A stretch of DNA of 64,000 nucleotides from Gammaproteobacteria bacterium (GTDB taxonomy: Bacteria > Pseudomonadota > Gammaproteobacteria > Steroidobacterales > JABDKV01), in assembly GCA_029862165.1 (NCBI GenBank), contig JAOTXU010000001.1, forward strand, positions 1-64,000. The letters are read 5' to 3'. The notes below the pieces were generated by a model. The model searched no databases. It saw only the letters and a list, made by a program, of their open reading frames with translations, and had not been told where the DNA came from. Shown here in pieces: positions 20,982-29,500 of the stretch. Every line of letters starts with the position of its first letter. The stretch's first letter is position 1. A program made the position numbers and the translations under genes.

Positions 20982-21422
20982 ATGAAGTACTTACACACGA
21001 TGGTCCGGGTCGCCGATCTGGAACAGTCTTTAAAGTTTTATCGTGACCAACTGGGCATGGTCGAAGTCCGCCGCAACGACTATGAAGCAGGACGTTTTAC
21101 CCTGTGTTTTCTCGCGGCGCCCGGCGATGTCGCAAGGGCGAACGAAGAAAGTGCGCCCCTGATTGAATTGACGCATAACTGGGATCCTGAAGATTACGAA
21201 GGGGGGCGTAATTTCGGTCACCTGGCTTTTCGGGTCGATGATATCTACGACACCTGCCAGAAATTGATAGACGCTGGTGTGACGATTAATCGCCCACCAC
21301 GGGACGGGCGCATGGCCTTCGTGCGTTCGCCGGACAATATTTCTATCGAGTTGCTACAAGATGGTGCGGCACTGCCTGCGACAGAGCCCTGGATGTCGAT
21401 GGATAACACCGGAGAGTGGTGA
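20982..21422 (+). CDS. gloA: Lactoylglutathione lyase (glyoxalase I)
   Basis: Converts the hemithioacetal of methylglyoxal and glutathione to S-lactoylglutathione. 146 residues, with the metal ligands of the GloA type in place: H5, E62 (LIELTHNW), H80 (FGHLAF) and E123 (SIELLQ). These compare with H5, E56, H74 and E122 in E. coli. It follows yceH by 9 bp. The C-terminal tail (about 20 residues after the last strand) is slightly longer than usual. The group is clear; methylglyoxal as substrate is by family. Confidence 0.88.
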   Translation: MKYLHTMVRVADLEQSLKFYRDQLGMVEVRRNDYEAGRFTLCFLAAPGDVARANEESAPLIELTHNWDPEDYEGGRNFGHLAFRVDDIYDTCQKLIDAGVTINRPPRDGRMAFVRSPDNISIELLQDGAALPATEPWMSMDNTGEW

Positions 21423-21461
21423 ATCGCCTGACGAGATAGAGGCAGTAGAAGTCGGGGTCAA

Positions 21462-22169
21462 ATGAAGACAATGTCACTGGTGCTGTTACCCGGGCTGGAT
21501 GGCACGGGAAAGCTGTTCGCGTCGTTGATTGGCAGTCTGCCCGCATGGATCACGCCCGTGGTCGTCTCATATCCAACAGATGAAAAATGTGATTACCAGG
21601 ATTTGAGTGCCCGGGTGGCGCAATCTTTGCCGGCCGATACCGACTTTGTCATCCTGGGTGAGTCATTTGCCGGGCCACTCGCGGTGATGGCGGCCGCACA
21701 AAAGCCAAGTGGGTTAAGGGGCATTATTCTCTGTGCGTCGTTTGTAAAAAATCCGTTCAAATTTATTCCTTCCTGGGCACGCCTGTTGTCGGTCGGTGCG
21801 GTTTACCAGCTGTGGCCGGCGACCATCAGGATTCGGGCCAGGCTACGGGGCCCACAGTACAAGGACCTTGCCAATGCAGCGCTGGATGCGATCAAAACAG
21901 TCAGTCCCGACGTAATAGCCCAAAGAGTCAAGTGCATCTTGACCGTTAATGTCGAACAAACTCTAATTGCGACCAATGTCCCGATTCTGTATCTGGCCGG
22001 TCGCAAGGATTGGCTGATCAGAAAACACAATGCTTCTGACATCAAGGCTGTAAAACCAGAGCTGAGGGTGACGGAAATAGACACGCAGCATTTTGTTCTT
22101 CAACTGGAGCCTGAAAAATCAGCGGCAGAAATCGAGAGATTCATGCTTTCAGTGGAACGCGCTGCGTGA
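21462..22169 (+). CDS. Alpha/beta hydrolase
   Basis: 235 residues. The oxyanion loop LPGLDGTG (9-16), nucleophile elbow GESFAG with S68, and a late His in DTQHFVLQ followed by a C-terminal helix give a complete alpha/beta hydrolase. The acid is likely the D in AGRKDWLI. No cap-domain signature identifies the substrate. It is cytosolic, with no signal peptide. It follows gloA by 39 bp and precedes a GNAT gene. Confidence 0.85.
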   Translation: MKTMSLVLLPGLDGTGKLFASLIGSLPAWITPVVVSYPTDEKCDYQDLSARVAQSLPADTDFVILGESFAGPLAVMAAAQKPSGLRGIILCASFVKNPFKFIPSWARLLSVGAVYQLWPATIRIRARLRGPQYKDLANAALDAIKTVSPDVIAQRVKCILTVNVEQTLIATNVPILYLAGRKDWLIRKHNASDIKAVKPELRVTEIDTQHFVLQLEPEKSAAEIERFMLSVERAA

Positions 22170-22228
22170 CGTAGGCGCCATGGTCTAACGACGCTATAAT
22201 CAAAGTTTGACCGCAGTTCCGCAGGCAC

Positions 22229-22651
22229 ATGCTGAAGCACGCCAAAACAGATGAAGATATTGCGCGGTGTTTTCCCGTCATGGCCGAGCTGCGTACGCAT
22301 TTACAACCAGAATCGTTTGTCAGCCTGGTCCGGCAACTTGAACAAGGTGGCTACCGCTTGGCCTATGTCGAAAACGGCAATGGCATCGTCGCCGTTGCTG
22401 GTTATCGAATATCGACTAACCTTTTTCTGGGCAAGAATCTCTATGTTGACGATTTGGTGACGGCAGATCGTGTGCGTTCGCAGGGGTACGGCGAAATTCT
22501 GCTCTCAAGTCTGCGTGATATTGCCAGGGCCAATGACTGTGCCCATTTTCATCTGGATTCGGGAACACAAAGAAAACAGGCGCACAAATTCTATTTTCGT
22601 CAGGGCATGACCATTTCTAGCTATCATTTCGATGAAAAGCTTACGCGATGA
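22229..22651 (+). CDS. GNAT-family N-acetyltransferase
   Basis: 140 residues with the GNAT core: the strand LYVDDLVT, the acetyl-CoA pyrophosphate loop VRSQGYGEILL and the C-terminal strand with HKFYFRQGM. The substrate is unknown. A possible ribosome site is weak (gcaggcac). A strong GGGAGG follows its stop and belongs to the decayed reading frame at 22664. Confidence 0.85.
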   Translation: MLKHAKTDEDIARCFPVMAELRTHLQPESFVSLVRQLEQGGYRLAYVENGNGIVAVAGYRISTNLFLGKNLYVDDLVTADRVRSQGYGEILLSSLRDIARANDCAHFHLDSGTQRKQAHKFYFRQGMTISSYHFDEKLTR

Positions 22652-22663
22652 CGGGAGGCCGAA

Positions 22664-22869
22664 ATGACTCACATGGTATGCGTTTCGGATTTTTTGGCAT
22701 GGGAGAGACATTTTTGATTCCCATGCCGACGCCCATCGGGAAGCGAGTTTAAGGCTGGTCTCTGTGGCGCAGCATTGAAGAGGCGAACAATGTCTTTTTT
22801 ATATTCGAGGTTGCCGACGGTGTCATCGATGGCGAGTATCACGTTGTAGAGTCTTTTTCGCACTATTGA
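22664..22869 (+). pseudogene. Decayed small gene, ABM/Dabb-like, with two frameshifts
   Basis: A strong ribosome site (GGGAGG, 22654-22659) and ATG 22664 begin a frame that stops after 17 residues (ending AWERHF) at a run of five T. Removing one T continues the sense as DSHADAHREASLRLVS. A second shift near 22762 continues as WRSIEEANNVFFIFEV, ending at 22869. The joined product reads like a small family with the pattern F..W...FD.HA..R, RS.DDPN.V....E. The C-terminal part looks shortened. A 9-bp perfect inverted repeat (22696-22704 with 22719-22727) lies across the first break. Alternatives are sequencing error or chance. Confidence 0.55.
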
Positions 22870-22901
22870 CAAGTAGGGTTACGACGTCCAAGGGCTAACA
22901 A

Positions 22902-23747
22902 ATGTATATACCAACGAAATGGGTGCGAGCAACCGGAATCGCCCAGATGCCCGACGGCCGTCAATGGCCCGCGACGGCATGGGGTTGGGGTGACGATGCA
23001 AGTACGGCAAGCAGCAAGGCCAAAAAACGGTTACAGAATATTCTGGATAGGCTGCGTCGCGGCGAAAGACTACCGGACAAATACAGTTACGATAACCGCC
23101 CGGTAAGAGAAGAAATTCTGCAAGTCATCGACAGGCCCGCAACCGATAAACCCGAGGCCATAGTCACGCGTAATCGCCACGGGGTGCAGGTGCTCAATAC
23201 GTCACGAATGCTGTTTTTGGATATCGACCTGCTGCCTTATAGCGGTCTCCAGCGGCTGCTGGCAAAGATTGGATTGGGTAAAGATAATTCTGAGGAGGGC
23301 GTGTTAACCCGGTTGAGAGAGACGTTACAGCAATCGGCGCGAGCCACCTTCAGAATCTACCGTACTGCGGGTGGGCTGCGAGTGATGGCAGTTAATCGTG
23401 ATTTTGATCCAACGGGCCGCGAAGCAAAGGAGCTAATGAAAGCAACAGACACCGACCCGGCTTTCAGCCGGCTTTGCGCGGTACAAGACAGCTTTCGTGC
23501 GCGTCTTAGCCCAAAACCGTGGCGTTGTAATAGCTCGTCGCCGCCGGTTGAGTATCCGCGCGACGATGAAGAAAGTCGGCGGCAGTTTGCATCCTGGCTA
23601 GGCGCATACAAGTCAGCATGCAACAATTATGCAACCTGTCGTTATTTGGAAACCATAGGCAACGACAGACCTGCGAGTTTCGCCCGGGCTTCCATCGAGT
23701 TGCATGACCGTATGACACGATGCACCGAAGCATTGCCGTTGGCCTAG
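22902..23747 (+). CDS. Conserved-looking protein of unknown function (DID / YRTAGGLR motifs)
   Basis: 281 residues, no signal peptide or membrane segment, basic N-terminal half. The sequence shows LFLDIDL (105-110) and FRIYRTAGGLRVMAV (150-164), then an LSPKPWRC segment and C-terminal CRYLETIG. I recall unannotated proteobacterial proteins with this plan but no assigned function. An acidic DxD strand followed by a basic/glycine strand recalls metal-dependent nucleotidyl-transfer folds, but that is speculation. It sits alone between the pseudogene and the VOC gene, which begins 30 bp after its stop. Confidence 0.72.
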   Translation: MYIPTKWVRATGIAQMPDGRQWPATAWGWGDDASTASSKAKKRLQNILDRLRRGERLPDKYSYDNRPVREEILQVIDRPATDKPEAIVTRNRHGVQVLNTSRMLFLDIDLLPYSGLQRLLAKIGLGKDNSEEGVLTRLRETLQQSARATFRIYRTAGGLRVMAVNRDFDPTGREAKELMKATDTDPAFSRLCAVQDSFRARLSPKPWRCNSSSPPVEYPRDDEESRRQFASWLGAYKSACNNYATCRYLETIGNDRPASFARASIELHDRMTRCTEALPLA

Positions 23748-23777
23748 AGACCAAATCGAACCGGGAGGTTGAAGGTC

Positions 23778-24176
23778 ATGAACCTTAAGTTGGATCAGAT
23801 CGATCACGTACACGTCAATGTTGCCAGTTGGAGTGAAGCTGAGCAGTGGTATCAGGAGGTTCTGGGTTTCAAACGAGTTGAAAGACTGATGCCCTGGGCG
23901 ATCAAGAACGGGCCGCTGACGATTGAAGATCAGACCGGCAAAATCCACCTGGCTCTTTTTGAATCGGACGCGCCTGAAAATATCTCTGCCATTGCATTCG
24001 GCGCCAGTGCTGCCCAGTTCATGGCATGGAAAGAGCACCTCGAGAGCCATGGCCTGAAACTCAGACTGACTGATCATACGTTGGCATACTCGCTCTATTT
24101 CAGAGACCCGTGGCGAAATCTCTATGAGATTACGACCTACGAACGCGATGCAGTCGCAGAGCAATTTGAAAAATAG
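23778..24176 (+). CDS. VOC-superfamily (glyoxalase/dioxygenase-like) protein
   Basis: 132 residues from ATG 23778, which follows GGGAGG by nine bases; the upstream TTG 23769 is less likely. It has the VOC beta-alpha-beta-beta-beta plan: IDHVHVNVAS with helix SEAEQWYQEVLGF, then KIHLALFES, AIAFGAS, and the closing YFRDPWRNLYEITTYE. Metal ligands would come from H10/H12 and the late E. The substrate is unknown, and it differs from GloA. It converges on hutU with a 19-bp gap. Confidence 0.82.
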   Translation: MNLKLDQIDHVHVNVASWSEAEQWYQEVLGFKRVERLMPWAIKNGPLTIEDQTGKIHLALFESDAPENISAIAFGASAAQFMAWKEHLESHGLKLRLTDHTLAYSLYFRDPWRNLYEITTYERDAVAEQFEK

Positions 24177-24195
24177 GGTACGTGTGCGAGTGCCT

Positions 24196-25875
24196 TTAAC
24201 CGCGATGCTTTTCGTCCAGCATTGGCAGGTCAAGACCGCGTTCACGGGCGACGTCGATGGCACGGTCGTAACCGGCGTCGGCGTGGCGCATGACACCGGT
24301 TCCCGGGTCGTTGATCAGAACGCGTTCTAATGCCAGTTCGGCGCGGTCGGAACCGTCGGCGACGATAACCACGCCGGCATGTAATGAATAACCCATACCG
24401 ACACCGCCACCGTGATGAAAGCTTACCCATGAAGCGCCACTGGCGGTATTTAGCATGGCGTTTAACAACGGCCAGTCGGCAACGGCGTCGGAGCCATCGA
24501 TCATGCCTTCGGTTTCACGATTGGGGGAGGCGACCGAGCCGGAATCGAGATGGTCGCGGCCGATCACAATGGGCGCGCGGAGTTCACCGCTTCGGACCAT
24601 CTCATTAAAGGCGAGGCCGAGACGGTGTCTTTCCTTGTAACCCAACCAACAGATGCGGCAGGGCAAGCCCTGGAACTGGATGCGTTCGGCGGCATGATCC
24701 AGCCAGCGGTGCAGGCTTTCTTTTTCGGGAAATAACTCGCGCGCTTTTTCATCGGTGCGGCGGATGTCTTCCGGATCGCCCGACAAAGCCGCCCAGCGGA
24801 ACGGGCCGATGCCTTCACAAAACAGTGGTCGTATATATAAAGGAACAAAGCCTTGGAAATCGAAGGCATTTGTCACGCCAGCGTCCTGTGCCATGGCACG
24901 GATGTTGTTGCCGTAATCGAAAGTCGGAATACCGCGCTCGTGAAAGCCCAGCATCGCGCGTACCTGCACTGCCATTGAATCTTTGGCCAGGCGTACGTAT
25001 TCCGCGGGATCAGCTACACGCAGATCCGCGGCTTTGTCCAAAGAGCAGCCTGAGGGGATATAGCCGTTTAACGGATCGTGTGCCGAGGTCTGATCGGTGA
25101 CCAGATCGGGTTGCCGATTACCGGCCAGTATTTCCGGAAAAACATCTGCCGCATTGCCCAGTAGCCCCACGCTTATCGCTTTTCCCCGCGCATGCGCTTC
25201 GTCAATGATGGCCAGTGCTTCGGCCAGACTCGTGGCCTTGCGATCGAGGTAACCGGTTTGTAATCGTTTTTCGATGCGTTCGGGATCGACTTCCACGCCC
25301 AGACAGCTCAAACCTGCAAATACTGCCGCGAGCGGTTGCGCGCCACCCATGCCACCGAGTCCACCAGTCAACAACCAACGGCCCTTGCCCGTGCCATCGT
25401 AGTGTTGGCGCAACGCTTCGGCAAAAGTCTCGTAAGTGCCCTGAACGATGCCCTGCGAACCGATATAGATCCATGAACCGGCGGTCATCTGGCCAAACAT
25501 CATCAGGCCTTTTTTGTCGAGTTCATAAAAATGGTCCCAGTTGGCCCAGTTGCCGACCAGGTTGGAGTTGGCGATCAGTACACGTGGTGCCATCTCGTGT
25601 GTTTTGAATACACCGACGGGACGGCCAGACTGCACCAACAAGGTTTCATCGTTTTCCAGGCGCTTGAGCGTGTCGACGATGACGTCGAAGGATTCCCAAT
25701 CACGTGCCGCGCGACCGATACCGCCGTACACGATCAGCTCTTTGGGTTTCTCGGCAACTTCAGGGTCCAGGTTGTTGTGCAGCATGCGTAGTGCGGCTTC
25801 CTGCACCCAACCCTTGCATTGCATATCGGGTCCGGTTGGGGCATGGAGTTCGACGTTGCGGAAACGGGTTGCCAT
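24196..25875 (-). CDS. hutU: Urocanate hydratase
   Basis: Second step of histidine breakdown: urocanate plus water to imidazolone propionate, using tightly bound NAD+ as an electrophile. 559 residues, the usual length. Diagnostic segments are [11 protein letters not shown], the NAD loop [12 protein letters not shown], and the conserved Cys in [13 protein letters not shown]. It is the last gene of the left hut arm and is separated from hutH by a FecR-domain gene and a DUF4145 gene. A 160-bp gap with palindromic repeats precedes it, so it may have its own promoter. Confidence 0.97.
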   Translation of the reverse strand: MATRFRNVELHAPTGPDMQCKGWVQEAALRMLHNNLDPEVAEKPKELIVYGGIGRAARDWESFDVIVDTLKRLENDETLLVQSGRPVGVFKTHEMAPRVLIANSNLVGNWANWDHFYELDKKGLMMFGQMTAGSWIYIGSQGIVQGTYETFAEALRQHYDGTGKGRWLLTGGLGGMGGAQPLAAVFAGLSCLGVEVDPERIEKRLQTGYLDRKATSLAEALAIIDEAHARGKAISVGLLGNAADVFPEILAGNRQPDLVTDQTSAHDPLNGYIPSGCSLDKAADLRVADPAEYVRLAKDSMAVQVRAMLGFHERGIPTFDYGNNIRAMAQDAGVTNAFDFQGFVPLYIRPLFCEGIGPFRWAALSGDPEDIRRTDEKARELFPEKESLHRWLDHAAERIQFQGLPCRICWLGYKERHRLGLAFNEMVRSGELRAPIVIGRDHLDSGSVASPNRETEGMIDGSDAVADWPLLNAMLNTASGASWVSFHHGGGVGMGYSLHAGVVIVADGSDRAELALERVLINDPGTGVMRHADAGYDRAIDVARERGLDLPMLDEKHRG

Positions 25876-25900
25876 GGCGCGATTATGTCGGAGTATTCGG

Positions 25901-26020
25901 GGGGAGGGAATCGCGGCTAAAGCTGCTCCGACGATTCTGTTCCCTCTCCCCGGGAGGGGAGAGACAAATCGCGCAAGGTCTGCCCCCCACCCTAGCCCTC
26001 CGCCCGTAAGGGGGAGGGAA
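25901..26020. repeat. Intergenic palindromic ccctctcccc-type repeat
   Basis: Between hutU and the DUF4145 gene lie several G/C-run inverted repeats: CTCTCCCC-GGGA-GGGGAGAG (25944-25963) and a CCCTCC/GGGGAGGG hairpin (25996-26018), with a further gggagggaa at 25903. This type of ccctctcccc element is common between genes in many proteobacteria. It may also end transcription of the DUF4145 gene. Confidence 0.6.
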
Positions 26021-26036
26021 TAAGAAGGACGTGGGA

Positions 26037-26726
26037 TCAGGCGCTTTCGGAGTCGGGATTGTCGAGGCGGTGGGTGCGTTCCTGCAGGGCTTTGCGCAGA
26101 CGGCCACGGCGGATGTAGGTCTGGTAGAGGAGATCCTTCATCATCTCCAGTAACACCCCGGCGGTCTCAGTATTGAGACGCGGGATATTTGAACGCCCGT
26201 CGAGATCACTGTCGAAGACGACTTTGCGCAGTATAGACAGTGTTTCGTCGTCGATGCCGGCCAGCTTGGCGGCATCGTTAAATTCGTCAAAAACGGTCAG
26301 CTTTCCGCTTTCACCCCTGTCGTCGAATATTGCCTGGGCAGTTCGCCGGCACATCGATACAAAAGCATCCAGGCAACCCAGGGAATAACAGGTCAATGCC
26401 TCGTTAAACAGCGACTGCACTTCTTTTGAGTTGCCGTTGAGTTCGAATGTTTCGCCCGAGCGTTCTACTTGTTCGTACAGACTGTCGAGTTCGGCATGGT
26501 CGGCGGCATACTGCAAAACCTGGAAACGCAAAAAGACCGCTTCGTTACAGGAATCGCAACGAAACACAATTCCGGTACGTTCAGGTTTGAAGCGCGCAAG
26601 GTACTCGTAACGCGGTACCGCTACCGCGCTGAGATGCGAGTGGACATCGCAATGCGGACAGTCGAGCGCGATCTCGAGATTGAGAATATGCTCAAGCCTC
26701 CCCCCAAGCCTGACGAACACGGACAC
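26037..26726 (-). CDS. Zinc-ribbon DUF4145-like protein
   Basis: 229 residues. Two CxxC pairs (CPHC near 23-26 and CDSC near 57-60) form a zinc ribbon. The helical C-terminal part ([26 protein letters not shown]) matches the DUF4145 pattern, a family found alone and in defence-related or restriction contexts, without known function. The start is GTG 26726 with an AAGGA site. A perfect palindrome GACATATGTC (26796-26805) lies 70 bp upstream. Nothing links it mechanistically to histidine breakdown. Confidence 0.7.
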   Translation of the reverse strand: MSVFVRLGGRLEHILNLEIALDCPHCDVHSHLSAVAVPRYEYLARFKPERTGIVFRCDSCNEAVFLRFQVLQYAADHAELDSLYEQVERSGETFELNGNSKEVQSLFNEALTCYSLGCLDAFVSMCRRTAQAIFDDRGESGKLTVFDEFNDAAKLAGIDDETLSILRKVVFDSDLDGRSNIPRLNTETAGVLLEMMKDLLYQTYIRRGRLRKALQERTHRLDNPDSESA

Positions 26727-26795
26727 TATTATTTTCCTTATACGGGGCTAGTTACGATTCTATCCAATTGAAATTCCTGGTCAAATGCGGGTGAC

Positions 26796-26805
26796 GACAT
26801 ATGTC
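26796..26805. promoter_or_regulatory. Palindrome upstream of the DUF4145-like gene
   Basis: GACATATGTC is a perfect 10-bp palindrome 70 bp upstream of the GTG start. Flanking bases extend the symmetry only partly. It could be an operator; no known regulator is identified. Confidence 0.2.
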
Positions 26806-26902
26806 AACCCATGGTGCGACATAAAACCATAACGTGGAAAATTTTGCTGAGATTTCCGGCGTTGGGAAGAAACTCCCATTGATGTGCCGCGAAGCGGCGC
26901 CC

Positions 26903-27895
26903 CTAGTCAGCCGGTTTGCCGAAGATCCGTGTGCGCAACCACCGAAAAAATCCCATCGGTTCTTCCGTCGGTGGTTTTAGCAGTGCCAATTCCGCGTCAG
27001 TGAATATGAGTGCCGCTGCTTCCGGTGCAGGCTCCGGTGCGCTATCCGGCGACGTTGTACGCATGACTTGGCCGGCCGCAACTGGTGTGATGCCTGTAGC
27101 ATTACTGATGGTTATCTCACCGCCCAGCACGCCGGAATAATCACCGGGTTCAAACGCACCGATATCTGGTAAGGAGCACTCGTCCGGTTCGCAGATTCGT
27201 ATAGCAAAATCGGTTCCCCTTACGCCAATGGTTGCCACTGCCGTATTGATACGCACAGACGCAGGATTGTGTCGACCGATTAGCCCGGTGATCGCACGGA
27301 AGCCGCCTTTGAGCAAGGTGATGATGCTGCGGCTCGAAGTTGGTGCTGCTTCAATAAAGCTGTAGTCCTGTATCACGATGCGGCTGCGCGCACGTATATA
27401 CAGTTCGGCGCCGTCATTCATTTGCAGATGCGCCGCGCTGTCACCCTCAGTCAGGATGGCGTCGCCACGAAACACATCGCCGCCAAGCTCAAGCAGGCGT
27501 TGTTCATTGTTGATGTCAATTGCCTTCGGTGTGCCGCTCAGTTCCTTCACTGCGCCCACGGTCGCCAGACTGTGCCGTTGCGGCTCGGGTTCGGGCGGTG
27601 GGGAGGGGATCTGCTTCTTTGGCGCATCATAAAAGGGCATTTCGAGTAACACGCCCACTCGTAAGCTTGACTTCTTCGCGTTGGAAAATGCATGCGGATT
27701 CATCTTGAAGATTTCGTTTTCGATCATCGACCAGCGAGAAGGTAATGCCGGGTAGTGAGTGCGCACCAAAACAAACAAAGTGTCCCCGGACACGACTTTT
27801 ACGAACTTCTTGTCATCTTCCTGTGACCAGGTAGCCGACGCGGTCACCAGAAGCAGGACAAATCCGACCGGCAAAAGACATTTCGCAAATTTCAT
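26903..27895 (-). CDS. Exported FecR-domain protein with LysM-like N-terminus
   Basis: 330 residues. A signal peptide (1-25) is followed by a LysM-like segment (about 30-90, KVVSGDTLFVLVRTHYPAL) and a proline-rich linker (97-108). A FecR domain then runs over about 112-290, with IKDYSFIEA-type strands and TAVATIGVRGTDFAI. In this setting FecR domains are periplasmic and are not necessarily sigma regulators: no sigma factor or TonB receptor gene is adjacent, so iron signalling is not supported. It lies between hutH and the DUF4145 gene on the same strand. A short GC-rich stem (gccgc..gcggc) follows its stop. Confidence 0.82.
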   Translation of the reverse strand: MKFAKCLLPVGFVLLLVTASATWSQEDDKKFVKVVSGDTLFVLVRTHYPALPSRWSMIENEIFKMNPHAFSNAKKSSLRVGVLLEMPFYDAPKKQIPSPPPEPEPQRHSLATVGAVKELSGTPKAIDINNEQRLLELGGDVFRGDAILTEGDSAAHLQMNDGAELYIRARSRIVIQDYSFIEAAPTSSRSIITLLKGGFRAITGLIGRHNPASVRINTAVATIGVRGTDFAIRICEPDECSLPDIGAFEPGDYSGVLGGEITISNATGITPVAAGQVMRTTSPDSAPEPAPEAAALIFTDAELALLKPPTEEPMGFFRWLRTRIFGKPAD

Positions 27896-27967
27896 AGCTG
27901 CGACGTTAACATGCGTCAGGGCGAGCGCCTAACCAAAACATTAACTATTGCAAAGTCCGGGGAAGAC

Positions 27968-29500
27968 TCATCTTTGGAATGCATCCGTCAGCTCACTATC
28001 GGTCATGAAACGATCGAAGTCGCCACGCGAAATCGCAGCCGCCACTGCTTCGATTTCGACGTCGTGCCTGTGGTCTTTAGGGTCGAAGGAAATCTTTTCG
28101 CGCAGCCAGCTGTGTATTTCTTCCAGTGCCGGAGTCGTATGTAGTGGCCGCAGTTTATCGATAGCGTGGGCGGCGGCGATGAGTTCGATCGCCACGACAT
28201 AGGCAACGTTATTGCAGATTTGATTGAGCTTCATACCTGCCCACGCCGCCATGCTGACGTGGTCTTCCTGTCCGGCCGATGTGGGCAGGCTGTCCACGGT
28301 AGCCGGATGCGCCAGTGTTTTGTTTTCCGATACCAGGGCAGTGGCAGTGACATGGGCAATCATGTAACCGGATTCCAGACCCGGCTCGGTGGTCAGAAAC
28401 ATATTGAGATCGGGATTGATCTGCCGCTCCAATAAATCGGTCCGTCGCTCGGAAATGCTGCCCAGTTCGGCGACGGCAATCGACATGAAGTCACAGGCGA
28501 AACCGGGCGACTCGGCATGAAAGTTACCGCCGGACAAGACGTCCTCGCCAAATATCAGTGGATTATCCGTTATCGCGTTTATCTGCCGTCCCAGGATCTC
28601 GCCGGCATGATGCAGCGTATCCCAGACACCGCCAAAGACCTGTGGCATGCAACGTAATGAGTACGGATCCTGTACCCGGTCGCAATCGGCATGGGCATCG
28701 TTGATTTCGCTGTTGGTCAGAAACTGCCTGAACTGCCGGGCGATTCGTTGTTGACCTTCAAGACGGCTTACAGCGTGGATACGTTCGTCAAACGGCACAA
28801 AACTGCCGGCCAGTGCTTCGACTGACAACGCGCCTGCCGTAATCGAGGCGCGTAGCAGGCGTTCGGCCTGGTACAAACCTTTCAATGCCAACGCGGTGCT
28901 GATCTGCGTGCCGTTGATCATGGCCAGGCCTTCTTTGGCTTCCAGCTTGATGGGTTGGCACTGTGCAGCGCTTAAGACTTCGCTACCGACCAGCTTGGCA
29001 CCCGCCTGAACTGCCTCACCCTCGCCGATCAGCGCCAGGGATAGATGAGCAAGCGGTGCGAGATCACCGGAGGCGGCGACCGATCCGCGGCTGGGGATAA
29101 CGGGAATCACGTCATGCTCTACGAACGCGAGCAGCGTTTCAGCCAGCTGTGGTCGCGCACCGGAATGGCCCGCAGCCAGGGTGTTGGCCTTGAGTATCAT
29201 CGCTCGGCGGACGATATCATTCGGCAACGGATCGCCCACGCCACAGGCATGACTGCGTACTAGATTGTATTGCAGCTGCTCGACCGCATCGCGCTCAATA
29301 CGTCGGTTGGCAAATGCACCGAAGCCGGTGTTGACGCCATAACAAACCCGCCCTTCATCGACGATTTTCCTCAAAGTGGCCACCGCGTCGCGCATCATAT
29401 CGGTGGCGCTGCCTTTGAGTTTCGGCTGGCATTTCTCAAGATCGATTAGATCCGCAAGTCGTAGATTTTGACCGTCTAGTACGAGTTTGCGCGGGCTCAT
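27968..29500 (-). CDS. hutH: Histidine ammonia-lyase
   Basis: First step of histidine breakdown: L-histidine to urocanate plus ammonia. 510 residues. The Ala-Ser-Gly triad that cyclises to the MIO electrophile is seen in GSVAASGDLAPLAHLS. Other family marks are YGVNTGFGAFA near the N-terminus and QEDHVSMAA. It overlaps the end of hutI by 4 bp, so hutI-hutH are translationally coupled. Confidence 0.97.
   Translation of the reverse strand: MSPRKLVLDGQNLRLADLIDLEKCQPKLKGSATDMMRDAVATLRKIVDEGRVCYGVNTGFGAFANRRIERDAVEQLQYNLVRSHACGVGDPLPNDIVRRAMILKANTLAAGHSGARPQLAETLLAFVEHDVIPVIPSRGSVAASGDLAPLAHLSLALIGEGEAVQAGAKLVGSEVLSAAQCQPIKLEAKEGLAMINGTQISTALALKGLYQAERLLRASITAGALSVEALAGSFVPFDERIHAVSRLEGQQRIARQFRQFLTNSEINDAHADCDRVQDPYSLRCMPQVFGGVWDTLHHAGEILGRQINAITDNPLIFGEDVLSGGNFHAESPGFACDFMSIAVAELGSISERRTDLLERQINPDLNMFLTTEPGLESGYMIAHVTATALVSENKTLAHPATVDSLPTSAGQEDHVSMAAWAGMKLNQICNNVAYVVAIELIAAAHAIDKLRPLHTTPALEEIHSWLREKISFDPKDHRHDVEIEAVAAAISRGDFDRFMTDSELTDAFQR

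Noticed and set aside
22669-22872. Minus-strand 67-residue reading frame
   Set aside because: It is the antisense of the decayed gene at 22664-22869, whose ribosome site and plus-strand protein sense are stronger.
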